A stretch of DNA of 10,726 nucleotides from Rikenella sp. (GTDB lineage Bacteria > Bacteroidota > Bacteroidia > Bacteroidales > Rikenellaceae): assembly GCA_029054535.1 (NCBI GenBank), contig JAIDFC010000096.1, positions 1 through 10,726 on the forward strand. The letters are read 5' to 3'. The translations under genes and the position numbers were made by a program. Each line of letters begins with the position of its first letter. The stretch's first letter is position 1. The notes beneath the pieces are model-generated. The model did not search any database, was not told the DNA's origin, and saw nothing but the letters and a program-made list of their open reading frames with translations. Shown piece by piece: positions 1 through 6,495 of the stretch.

Positions 1-1095
1 CACCTGGGGTTAACGGCGGCCGGCGGGGGGGCGGACGGACGGAGCCGGGCGGCGGTGGGGATCGGGGCGCTTTTAGCCGATGGGATCGGGGACACCATCC
101 GTGTCTCTTTGACCGAAGCGCCGGAAAACGAGATCGTTCCGGCCCGGATCTTAGCCGACTATTTCGTGGGGCGAGAGATGCACAACTATATCCCGGTGGA
201 GGACGATCCGATGCCGTATGATCCGTACAACTATGCCCGACGCATGTCGACCTCCGTTTCATTTCGCGGGGTGGCGATCGGCGACGGAGCGCCGCCGGTG
301 GTGATCGGAGAGCGGGCCGCAGGAGCGGACCTGGGGGCCGAAGACTTCGAACTGGTTACGCCGAGGCAGGCGATGCGGGGAGCGGATCATGGTCTGGGGT
401 GGATCGCTTGCGCGTTGGAGCACCTGACGCCGGAATTTCTGACGTGGCTGGAACAACATCCGCAGCGGGTGCTGGTCCTCGTGTCGGAGAATACGCATTG
501 GGTGGGCGAGATCCGGGCCTGTTTCGTGCTGCTCATGCGGCACGGGGCGCAGAATCCGGTGATCATGAGTCGTTGTTACGGCGAACGGGAGCTGGAACGG
601 TTGCAGCTCCATGCAGCAGCCGATTTCGGGGCGCTGCTGATCGACGGCTTCGGCGACGGGATATGGATCGTGAACGAAGTCTTCGCTACGGAATACGACG
701 AAGACGAGGCGGGTAACCTGGTGGCGACCGAACGGGACGTTACGCCGGATTTCGACCTGACTTCGCTGTCGTTCTCGATCCTGCAGGCGGCGCGGGCGAG
801 GATCTCGCGAACCGAGATCATCTCCTGTCCGGGCTGCGGACGGACGCTGTTCGAGCTACAAAGCGTGGCACGGGCGGTCAAAGAGCGATTCGGACACTAC
901 CCGGGGTTGAAGATCGCGGTGATGGGGTGCATCGTGAACGGGCCGGGCGAGATGGCGGATGCCGATTTCGGCTATGTGGGATCGGGGAACGGCGTGGTTA
1001 CCCTGTATCGTGGCAAGGAGGTCGTGGAACGCAATATTCCGCAAGAGGTGGCGTTGGAACGGTTGGAACGGTTGATCGTAACGAACATGGAATAG
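1..1095 (+). CDS. ispG: IspG (GcpE), 4-hydroxy-3-methylbut-2-en-1-yl diphosphate synthase, C-terminal part
   Basis: The reading frame is open from base 1, so the gene enters from the left and its start is outside the window; the GTG at 55 is internal. IspG converts ME-cPP to HMBPP in the non-mevalonate (MEP) isoprenoid pathway, in the cytosol, using a [4Fe-4S] cluster. The first codons correspond to the end of the TIM-barrel domain (HLG motif, then GIGALLADGIGDTIRVSLTE). A long segment of roughly 200 codons separates this from the cluster domain; this is the extra domain known from the long Bacteroidota/chlamydial/plant form. The cluster domain is intact: CPGC (Cys codons 826-828 and 835-837) and GCIVNGPGE (Cys 928-930, Glu 949-951) supply the expected three Cys and one Glu ligands. 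It ends in TAG at 1093. The first 18 codons diverge from the usual TEAG motif (see findings). No promoter is visible before the next gene, so it may be co-transcribed with mrp. Confidence 0.95.
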   Translation, partial: HLGLTAAGGGADGRSRAAVGIGALLADGIGDTIRVSLTEAPENEIVPARILADYFVGREMHNYIPVEDDPMPYDPYNYARRMSTSVSFRGVAIGDGAPPVVIGERAAGADLGAEDFELVTPRQAMRGADHGLGWIACALEHLTPEFLTWLEQHPQRVLVLVSENTHWVGEIRACFVLLMRHGAQNPVIMSRCYGERELERLQLHAAADFGALLIDGFGDGIWIVNEVFATEYDEDEAGNLVATERDVTPDFDLTSLSFSILQAARARISRTEIISCPGCGRTLFELQSVARAVKERFGHYPGLKIAVMGCIVNGPGEMADADFGYVGSGNGVVTLYRGKEVVERNIPQEVALERLERLIVTNME

Positions 1096-1243
1096 GCGGT
1101 GGACGGAGAAGGTTCGTTCAGGCTGACGAAAATAATACCCGCGAGACGACACCCCACGAGGTTCGCCAGACAACAAAAGAGTTCGACAACCCGTGCAAGA
1201 ATACAATCAACTGCCCAAAAACAGACAACTAAGCGAAGGTATT

Positions 1244-2329
1244 ATGACAGAACAAGAGATCCTCGAGCTGCTCAAGGAGGTGAGGCACCCGGAGCAGGAC
1301 AAAGATATCGTTTCGTTGGGGATGGTCGACAACCTGTCGGTCGACCCGGCGACCGGTAGCGTACGGTTCACCTTAAAGCTGACCAAGCCACGAGATCCGA
1401 TGGCGAATTCGTTGCGTCGGGCGGCCGAGGCCTTATTGACCGAAGCGACCGGCATAGCTCCTGTGATCGTGGTGGCCGAGCCGCTCCCACCGGACTCCAA
1501 GGCGGCGAAACAGCAAACGATGCGCGAAAAGAGTCGCCTGAACGGAATCAGCCAGGTGATCGCCGTGGCGTCGGGCAAGGGAGGGGTCGGGAAAAGCACC
1601 GTAACGGCTAACCTGGCAGTAGCCTTAGCTGCGGAAGGCTATCGGGTCGGCGTGTTGGATGCCGACATTTACGGACCGTCGATGCCCAAAATGTTCGGGG
1701 TGGAGGACTACAAACCGGTGGCCGAGGTGGCCGAAGACGGTTCGGATTTGGAATACATCGTTCCGGCCGAAGCACACGGGGTAAAAGTCATGTCGATCGG
1801 TTTCTTTATCTCGGTGGACGATGCGCTGGTGTGGCGAGGACCGATGGCGACCAACGCGCTGCGCCAGTTGTTGCACCAGACGGCTTGGGGCGAGTTGGAC
1901 TTCCTATTGATCGACCTGCCGCCCGGAACGGGCGATCTGCACCTGACAATCGTCAGCGAGCTGAGACTCTCAGGAGCGGTGATCGTCAGCACGCCGCAGG
2001 AGGTCGCCCTGGCCGACGTAGTGCGCGGAATCGCGATGTTCCGCAACGATCATGTCGACGTCCCGATTCGGGGGATTGTAGAAAATATGGCGTGGTTCAC
2101 CCCGGCTGAATTACCGGAAAACAAATATTATATCTTCGGTCCGGCCGGTGCCGAACACGGCGGCGTGGCTCGTGTGGCACGCGAACAAGGGGTTCCGTTT
2201 TTGGGTTCGATCCCGTTGGTCCAAGCGATCGCGGAGGGAGGCGACGCAGGACAACCCATTGCTACACGGAACTCCGTCTCGGCCGAGGCGTTCCGAATGC
2301 TGGCGCATGCTTTGACTACCAACCAATAA
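1244..2329 (+). CDS. mrp: Mrp/ApbC family iron-sulfur cluster carrier ATPase
   Basis: A P-loop ATPase that binds and passes on Fe-S clusters to apo-enzymes in the cytosol. At 361 aa it has the usual two parts: an N-terminal DUF59/MIP18 domain (about residues 1-85) and a MinD-like P-loop domain. Visible motifs are the deviant Walker A GKGGVGKS (111-118), the DADIYGPSMP segment (about 139-148) and LLIDLPPGTGD (201-211). The ATG at 1244 is chosen because the protein then begins with the family's typical MTEQEILELLKEV; an in-frame GTG at 1193 would add 17 residues unlike the family. Where many Mrp proteins have the CxxC that bridges a cluster between two subunits, this one reads ENMAWFTPAELPENKYYIFG, and the whole protein has no cysteine. 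I recall that ENMAWF form as usual in Bacteroidales. It lies 148 bases after ispG, same strand, with no promoter box seen between them, so an operon is plausible. Confidence 0.95.
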   Translation: MTEQEILELLKEVRHPEQDKDIVSLGMVDNLSVDPATGSVRFTLKLTKPRDPMANSLRRAAEALLTEATGIAPVIVVAEPLPPDSKAAKQQTMREKSRLNGISQVIAVASGKGGVGKSTVTANLAVALAAEGYRVGVLDADIYGPSMPKMFGVEDYKPVAEVAEDGSDLEYIVPAEAHGVKVMSIGFFISVDDALVWRGPMATNALRQLLHQTAWGELDFLLIDLPPGTGDLHLTIVSELRLSGAVIVSTPQEVALADVVRGIAMFRNDHVDVPIRGIVENMAWFTPAELPENKYYIFGPAGAEHGGVARVAREQGVPFLGSIPLVQAIAEGGDAGQPIATRNSVSAEAFRMLAHALTTNQ

Positions 2330-2409
2330 CCAGCTGCCGCTCGGCGCACGAAAAAGACTGGCCGCCTTGACGCGAACGCGTAGGCCGCGCAGGGTCCGCC
2401 AATAAGGCA

Positions 2410-2438
2410 GATAGGGCCCTTTGTACAGAGGCCCTATC
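2410..2438. terminator. Intergenic hairpin after mrp
   Basis: Perfect 9-bp inverted repeat GATAGGGCC (2410-2418) / GGCCCTATC (2430-2438) with an 11-base loop, 81 bases past the mrp stop. It lies between convergent genes and could help end the mrp transcript, but no T-run follows on either strand, so the terminator role is uncertain. Confidence 0.4.
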
Positions 2439-2484
2439 GCGGTTACAACAGAAGTACCCGGCCGAAAAGGATAAAAACGTATCG

Positions 2485-2510
2485 GATTCTTTCTTTAAAA
2501 AGAAAGAATC
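2485..2510. terminator. AT-rich perfect palindrome between mrp and rlmN, likely bidirectional terminator
   Basis: Arms GATTCTTTCTTT (2485-2496) and AAAGAAAGAATC (2499-2510) match perfectly over 12 bp with two bases between. It sits 20 bases past the rlmN stop and between convergent genes. On the minus strand it is followed about 7 bases later by a T-run (the A-run at 2473-2477 on the plus strand), which fits a terminator for rlmN; for mrp it would be a second stop after the hairpin at 2410-2438. Confidence 0.6.
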
Positions 2511-2530
2511 TTCTCGTACAGATAAGTCGA

Positions 2531-3568
2531 CTACTTTTGAGCAAGAGTCGAGAGCAGGCCACAAGCCGCCAGAATATCTTCACCTCGGGAAGATCGAGTG
2601 GTCGTCGTGATTCCCGCAGCGTTGAGCGCGCCGTTCATCCAGCGCATCCGTTCCGGCGCGACGCCACGCAGCGGACTGTCCGGAATAGCGTGAAAACGGA
2701 TCAGGTTGATTCGACAGTTCAGCCCTCTGAGAAGTTCGGTCAAGCCTTCGACATGTCGCGGCGAATCGTTCACCCCGTCGAAGACGATGTATTCAAAGCT
2801 CAGTCTTCGTTGGTGAGCGAAGTCGAATTTCCGCAACGCTTCCACCACCTTCCCGATCGGATATCGGTTTTGGATCGGCATCAAAGCGTGCCGTTCTTCG
2901 CCGAACGGATCGTGGAGACTCACCGCCAGGTGGACTTTCGTTTCGCGCAACAACCGTTCCATCGCCGGCACGACTCCTACGGTCGAGACCGTAATCCGCG
3001 TCGGACTCCACCCCAGCCCCCATTCCGCCGTCAGAATCTCGACGGCTCGCAACACCGCTTCGAGGTTGTCCATCGGTTCGCCCATTCCCATAAAAACGAT
3101 ATTCGTGAGCCGCTCCGACTCCGGAATGGATAGGACCTGATTCAAGATTTCGCCGGCCGTGAGGTGGTGTTGAAACCCCTGCCGCCCGGTCATACAGAAC
3201 CGACAGCCCATTTTACACCCCGCCTGGGAGGATACGCAGAGTGTCGCCCGTTCTCCGTCCGGGATGTAGACCGCCTCGATCGCACCGGAACCGAGGGTCG
3301 GAAAGAGGTATTTTTTCGTTCCGTCGCACGACTCCTGTACCTGGATCGGTTCGATCCGTCCGACGACATACCCCAGCTCCTGCAACCGTTGTCGAGCAGC
3401 GACCGACAGATTGGTCATCGCTTCGACCTGTGCCGTCCGCTTCTTGTAGAGCCAATCGGCCATCTGTCGGGCAGCGAACGGCCGCAATCCCACCTCTGCG
3501 GCCACGATTTTCAGTTCGTCGACCGACAGTCCCGACAACCATTTTTTCTTCTCTTCGTTGACATTCAT
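2531..3568 (-). CDS. rlmN: RlmN, dual-specificity 23S rRNA (A2503) / tRNA (A37) C2-methyltransferase
   Basis: Radical SAM enzyme that methylates C2 of A2503 in 23S rRNA and of A37 in some tRNAs, through a methylated cysteine intermediate. With the ATG at 3568 it is 345 aa, normal for the family. Visible features: an N-terminal RlmN helical domain (residues 1 to about 90); the cluster motif C118-x3-C122-x2-C125 inside the stretch CVSSQAGCKMGCRFCMTG; the SAM-binding GMGEPM (161-166); the STVGVV segment (195-200); and the second catalytic cysteine C336 in DILAACGLL near the C-terminus. All key cysteines are present. The frame stays open upstream to 3640, but those 24 extra codons do not look like the family, and a -7 promoter box lies only about 10 bases before 3568, which supports the shorter start. 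It is convergent with mrp and divergent from tRNA-Pro, so probably transcribed alone. Confidence 0.95.
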   Translation of the reverse strand: MNVNEEKKKWLSGLSVDELKIVAAEVGLRPFAARQMADWLYKKRTAQVEAMTNLSVAARQRLQELGYVVGRIEPIQVQESCDGTKKYLFPTLGSGAIEAVYIPDGERATLCVSSQAGCKMGCRFCMTGRQGFQHHLTAGEILNQVLSIPESERLTNIVFMGMGEPMDNLEAVLRAVEILTAEWGLGWSPTRITVSTVGVVPAMERLLRETKVHLAVSLHDPFGEERHALMPIQNRYPIGKVVEALRKFDFAHQRRLSFEYIVFDGVNDSPRHVEGLTELLRGLNCRINLIRFHAIPDSPLRGVAPERMRWMNGALNAAGITTTTRSSRGEDILAACGLLSTLAQK

Positions 3569-3578
3569 ATTCCGCAAG

Positions 3579-3586
3579 TAAAGATA
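3579..3586 (-). promoter_or_regulatory. Probable -7 box of rlmN
   Basis: On the minus strand this reads TATCTTTA, one base from the Bacteroidota -7 consensus TAnnTTTG. No clear -33 TTG was found. Transcription would start only a few bases before the ATG at 3568, giving an almost leaderless mRNA. Confidence 0.45.
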
Positions 3587-3746
3587 CGAAAACACGATTG
3601 AATATTTACCGTTTTCGTGTCGATCCTTCGAAAGTACCAATCATGCGGATTTCTCGACAAAATATTTATTGTCAACATTTTACCCCAGATTCCAGTCCCC
3701 AAAAACAAGCCGAACAGATATTTTTTCATAAAATCTTCGTTGAAAG

Positions 3747-3779
3747 TTTGTAAATATAGCCGGAATATCGCTATATTTG
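3747..3779 (+). promoter_or_regulatory. Promoter of tRNA-Pro (Bacteroidota type)
   Basis: A TTTG at 3747-3750 is followed after 21 bases by TATATTTG (3772-3779), a full match to TAnnTTTG. The start of transcription would be close to 3788, just before the tRNA at 3793. The 15 bases CTATATTTGCACTCG (3771-3785) recur exactly at the hup promoter (9338-9352). Confidence 0.8.
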
Positions 3780-3780
3780 C
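3750..3780. repeat. Inverted repeat overlapping the tRNA-Pro promoter
   Basis: AAATATAGC (3752-3760) and GCTATATTT (3770-3778) are perfect inverted copies separated by 9 bases; allowing one mismatch, the arms extend to 11 bases (3750-3760 and 3770-3780). The right arm contains the -7 box and the left arm starts just after the -33 box, so a dimeric regulator could in principle bind here. It may also be chance in an AT-rich promoter. Confidence 0.5.
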
Positions 3781-3792
3781 ACTCGGAATTTT

Positions 3793-3870
3793 CGGGGTGT
3801 AGCACAGTCCGGTTAGCGCGCCACGTTCGGGACGTGGAGGTCGGAAGTTCGAATCTTCTCACCCCGACCA
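3793..3870 (+). tRNA. tRNA-Pro (anticodon CGG)
   Basis: Full cloverleaf: acceptor CGGGGTG (3793-3799) pairs with CACCCCG (3860-3866), discriminator A, and an encoded CCA (3868-3870). The anticodon stem CCACG (3821-3825) / CGTGG (3833-3837) encloses loop TTCGGGA with anticodon CGG at 3828-3830, reading CCG codons. The T-arm GTTCGAATC is visible. It has its own promoter just upstream and a strong hairpin terminator just downstream, so it is a single-gene unit. Confidence 0.97.
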
Positions 3871-3881
3871 CAGGATTCCCA

Positions 3882-3916
3882 AAAGGTTCCCATCTCAATG
3901 AGAGATGGGAACCTTT
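3882..3916 (+). terminator. Terminator of tRNA-Pro
   Basis: Perfect 15-bp stem AAAGGTTCCCATCTC (3882-3896) / GAGATGGGAACCTTT (3902-3916) with loop AATGA, starting 12 bases after the tRNA CCA. Only a short T-rich tail (TTTAT) closes it. Confidence 0.85.
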
Positions 3917-4270
3917 ATCGTTTGGTAGCCGTGCAATTACCCGAATGCGGTTGAGTCCGAAGACTCATAGCGACCGCTGCAAAAGCGCCCGACAAACACC
4001 CCAAGAGCCCATTCCCGATTCCCGAATCGGGCTTATCTATCCCATAGTTTCTTGGGCCACTCGCCTTTTCCCTAGTTCTCACCTTCTCGGGAAAAACTAC
4101 CTCGGGACAGCGGAAACAAACCGCGATAATACATATCGCATGAGTCTGACGGCAGAGCCAACCCAACACGCTCCGGCAGAGAAAACAGATCCGAAAAGAA
4201 AAAACCGACTAAAACCCACAGCGCAACAGGAAGGCCTCCCAATCGCAACCCCCTTGACTCAAGTTCTCGC
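3917..4270. other. Gene-free spacer with small hairpins
   Basis: About 350 bases between the tRNA-Pro terminator and the stop of the antiporter gene. No convincing coding frame, promoter or RNA gene was seen. Small dyads are present: a nested hairpin at 3947-3977 (GCGGT/ACCGC outside, TGAGTC/GACTCA with a CGAA tetraloop inside); a CCCGATTC/GAATCGGG palindrome ending near 4031; and GCGATA (4123-4128) / TATCGC (4134-4139). The latter two lie downstream of the minus-strand antiporter gene and might end its transcript, but none has a T-run. Confidence 0.5.
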
Positions 4271-5974
4271 TCAGCCCACCAACAGGACGATCACCACCCC
4301 CCAGATAATCAGGAGCGTGTTGCCGACTGCATAGGTGATGGTGTATCCCATGGCCGGGGCCGTGCTGTCGAGCGTCTCTTCGACCGCCCCCAGCGCGGCC
4401 GTCGTGGTCCGCGCCCCCGAACAGCAGCCCAGTGTCAGGGCGTCGTTGAAGCGGAAGAGGTATTTTCCGATGAACATTCCGGCGACGAGCGGAATCGACG
4501 TGGCGACCGCACCGACCAGGAAGAGGCTCCATCCCATCTGCTGGAAACCGTGGATGAAAGTCGGCCCGGTGGAGATCCCGACGATGGCGATGAAGACATT
4601 CAGCCCGACATTGTTCATGAACCAGACCGCCGGTTCGGGAATACCGCCCAGGTTGGGCCTTCGGGACCGGAGCCACCCGCACACCAGCCCCGCGATAAGT
4701 ACCCCGCCGCTCACCGTCAGGCTCAGCGGAATGGTCCCGATCCGGGCGACCAGCATCCAGCCGAAGATCAAACCGCCCAGCACGATCCCCAACCCGACGA
4801 GCGTCATGCTGGTCTTGGGAGTGATCGGGTCGCTGTAGCCGAGCCGCTCGGCCGCCCGTTCGACGTCCTGTTTCAGCCCGACCAGTTCGATCCTGTCGCC
4901 CGGATCGAGCCGCCCGGCGCTCCGGACCGGGATTTTGACTCCGGTCCGCGTGATGCTGCGAATCATTACCCCGTGCATGAACTCGGCTCGCAGGAGGTCG
5001 CCGATCGACGACTTCGTGCTCTCGCGTCGGGCGACCACCACCGCCAGCGTCTCGACCGTGAAATTCACCAACTCGTCGTCCACGATCTCGCGACCGATCC
5101 AGGTCTCCTCCTCGATCACGAACTCGCGCCGGCCGCTGACCACCAATTCGTCGCCCCGGAAGATCATCGTCCGGGGCTGCGGATCGCGAATCGCCCCCTG
5201 CTGCCGGATGCGTTCGACGAAGAGCCGCTTGCCCTGGCGCCGCATGAGTTCCTCGAACTCGCGAACCGTACGACCCGGGGTAAACCATTCGTTGTCTGCC
5301 GTGAAGGCCCGGAAGACGATATCCCGGACGGCCGGATTGAATCCCGGTTGCAGGCTAACGTCCTGCCCCAGACGGGTTTCGAGCTCCTTGGCCGCGGCCT
5401 TGACCTTTTTGACCCCTCCGAGGAGCCTCGGGCCGAGCGTCCCGAGCACCCAGGCCGACCCGGCCGTTCCGTAGATGTAGGTTACGGCGTAGACGACCGG
5501 CATGGTGCTCATATCGAGCCCCTGGAGGTTCGGCATGTCGCGAATGGTGTCCGTGGCGACCCCCAGGACGGCGGACATGGTCTGCGAACCGGCCATGAGT
5601 CCGGCCGCCTGGGCGGCGTCGTATCCCATCACCGAGGCGCAGAGCCACACCGACCCGAGGCACAACAAGCAGACCACGACGGCGAATCCGACCTGCGGAA
5701 GTCCGTCCTTTCGGAGTCCGCGGAAGAACTGCGGTCCGACGGCGTACCCGACGGCAAAGAGGAACATGAGAAAGAAGAGGGTCTTGGCCGGTTCGGGAAT
5801 CTCGATTTTCATCTGGCCGACAACCACGCCGACCAGCAGGACGCTGGTAACGGTGCCGAGCGAGAAGCTTTTGTAGTGGAGCCGTCCGATCCAAAATCCG
5901 ACAGCGACGGTCAGGAAGACGGCCAGCGCGGCGTTTTCCTGGAAGAATTTGACAAAATCGGTTCCGGTAAACAT
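4271..5974 (-). CDS. aspT: Aspartate:alanine antiporter-like transporter (AspT/YidE/YbjL family) with two RCK_C domains
   Basis: Inner-membrane secondary transporter of 567 aa, of the aspartate:alanine exchanger family. Family members swap an amino or dicarboxylic acid for its product, as AspT swaps aspartate for alanine. The layout is clear: about five hydrophobic segments (roughly residues 14-30, 42-58, 64-82, 94-116, 160-180), a cytosolic centre with two TrkA_C/RCK_C-like domains (about 215-286 and 303-375), then about five more segments (388-408, 413-434, 448-474, 482-503, 541-566). The halves show the family's internal duplication: AGSQTMSAVLG (128-138) matches SGARTTTAALG (519-529), and YAVTYIYGTAG (162-172) matches YTITYAVGNTL (544-554). 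The ATG at 5974 gives a typical N-terminus. The aspartate decarboxylase gene that partners AspT in some bacteria is not here, so the substrate is uncertain and the symbol marks family only. No clear promoter was found upstream on the minus strand. Confidence 0.88.
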   Translation of the reverse strand: MFTGTDFVKFFQENAALAVFLTVAVGFWIGRLHYKSFSLGTVTSVLLVGVVVGQMKIEIPEPAKTLFFLMFLFAVGYAVGPQFFRGLRKDGLPQVGFAVVVCLLCLGSVWLCASVMGYDAAQAAGLMAGSQTMSAVLGVATDTIRDMPNLQGLDMSTMPVVYAVTYIYGTAGSAWVLGTLGPRLLGGVKKVKAAAKELETRLGQDVSLQPGFNPAVRDIVFRAFTADNEWFTPGRTVREFEELMRRQGKRLFVERIRQQGAIRDPQPRTMIFRGDELVVSGRREFVIEEETWIGREIVDDELVNFTVETLAVVVARRESTKSSIGDLLRAEFMHGVMIRSITRTGVKIPVRSAGRLDPGDRIELVGLKQDVERAAERLGYSDPITPKTSMTLVGLGIVLGGLIFGWMLVARIGTIPLSLTVSGGVLIAGLVCGWLRSRRPNLGGIPEPAVWFMNNVGLNVFIAIVGISTGPTFIHGFQQMGWSLFLVGAVATSIPLVAGMFIGKYLFRFNDALTLGCCSGARTTTAALGAVEETLDSTAPAMGYTITYAVGNTLLIIWGVVIVLLVG

Positions 5975-6143
5975 CGTAGGATAGTTTTTGGCATATTTTC
6001 ATTTCGTTCGAGGAGCAATCCGCGTGCCGAACCTCCTCCCTCGCCGGGAAAGCCCGCAGAAAAAGCGTACATTTGACAGTTCCGGCGGCCGGACTCGTTT
6101 CGAACGATTATTATTCCCGGCAATACCCTCTATGAGTGAGTGG
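5975..6143. other. Spacer between divergent genes
   Basis: Holds the 5' flank of the antiporter gene. I see no full TAnnTTTG box on the minus strand here, only a weak TACGCTTT, and no coding frame with family features. Confidence 0.4.
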
Positions 6144-6173
6144 TTGTTCGTGTGTGAAAATATCCTATCTTTG
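6144..6173 (+). promoter_or_regulatory. Strong Bacteroidota promoter of the BspA-like gene
   Basis: TTG (6144-6146), 19 bases, then TATCTTTG (6166-6173): a full match to the -33/-7 pattern. Transcription would start near 6180, about 315 bases before the BspA-like start codon; this is by far the longest leader in the window. Confidence 0.75.
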
Positions 6174-6495
6174 TGGATGTCGCGCGTTTCTCACGAGCGC
6201 GCGGCGGACATACGGAAAGTGTTTTCGCAGTCTTTACAACGAAATCTGACAGTTTCAACAAGAGAAAAGACAACGAACGACACTCACTTCTTGTTTAGCA
6301 TATGGACAGGGAGCGCATTCTGCGTATCCCTTTGCTTCATATCTATTCAGGTGTGGGGTATTGCATCGTTTATTTTCGCTTGGGTTCTACCACAACCTTC
6401 TTAGAGATAAACGAAATCGACTCCACACTTTCTTTTTTCTCAACCTGCTGAAATCTCGACAGCCACTCGGAGTCGATGGCGACTGATGTTTAACG
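6174..6495 (+). promoter_or_regulatory. Long structured 5' leader of the BspA-like gene
   Basis: The leader starts with a GC hairpin, CGCGCG (6181-6186) / CGCGCG (6198-6203) with an 11-base loop. GTCTTT (6230-6235) and AAAGAC (6266-6271) can pair further on. Near its end ATCGACTCC (6416-6424) and GGAGTCGAT (6469-6477) are perfect 9-bp inverted copies 44 bases apart. The left copy is inside a 49-codon ORF (6302-6451) and the right copy is beyond that ORF's stop, 19 bases before the main ATG. Translation of the small ORF could therefore decide whether the arms pair. The regulatory role is inference from this arrangement. Confidence 0.4.
6302..6451 (+). CDS. Possible 49-aa leader peptide upstream of the BspA-like gene
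   Basis: ATG at 6302 directly follows an in-frame TAG at 6296 and runs to TGA at 6449. The product would begin MDRERILRIPLLHIYS and end DSTLSFFSTC, with a mildly hydrophobic middle (GVGYCIVYFRLGSTTTFLE) and no recognised domain. It lies wholly in the leader of the BspA-like gene and its 3' part contains one arm of a 9-bp inverted repeat. A second frame through the same leader, from ATG 6177 to TAG 6404, is also open for 75 codons with a hydrophobic C-terminus. At most one of the two is likely to be translated, and neither may be. No family known to me fits. Confidence 0.25.
   Translation: MDRERILRIPLLHIYSGVGYCIVYFRLGSTTTFLEINEIDSTLSFFSTC

Noticed and set aside
1193..1243. GTG start of mrp 17 codons upstream
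   Set aside because: The added residues do not resemble the family, whereas the ATG at 1244 gives the typical N-terminus.
2537..3133. 198-codon plus-strand frame opposite rlmN
   Set aside because: Antisense shadow of rlmN, which has all radical SAM and RlmN motifs.
3915..4169. 84-codon minus-strand frame in the spacer after tRNA-Pro
   Set aside because: No promoter, no recognised motif, and several dyads within it; no support as a gene.
3777..4334. 185-codon plus-strand frame starting near tRNA-Pro
   Set aside because: It runs straight through the tRNA and its terminator and has no protein-like composition.
4209..5288. 359-codon minus-strand frame overlapping the antiporter gene
   Set aside because: Another frame of the same GC-rich DNA; arginine/glycine/aspartate-rich product without any family features.
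4550..6076. Very long open frame (508 codons) on the plus strand opposite the antiporter gene
   Set aside because: It mirrors the antiporter's GC-rich codons, is full of D, P, R, H and E, and has no recognisable domain. The minus-strand frame has clear membrane segments and RCK_C domains.
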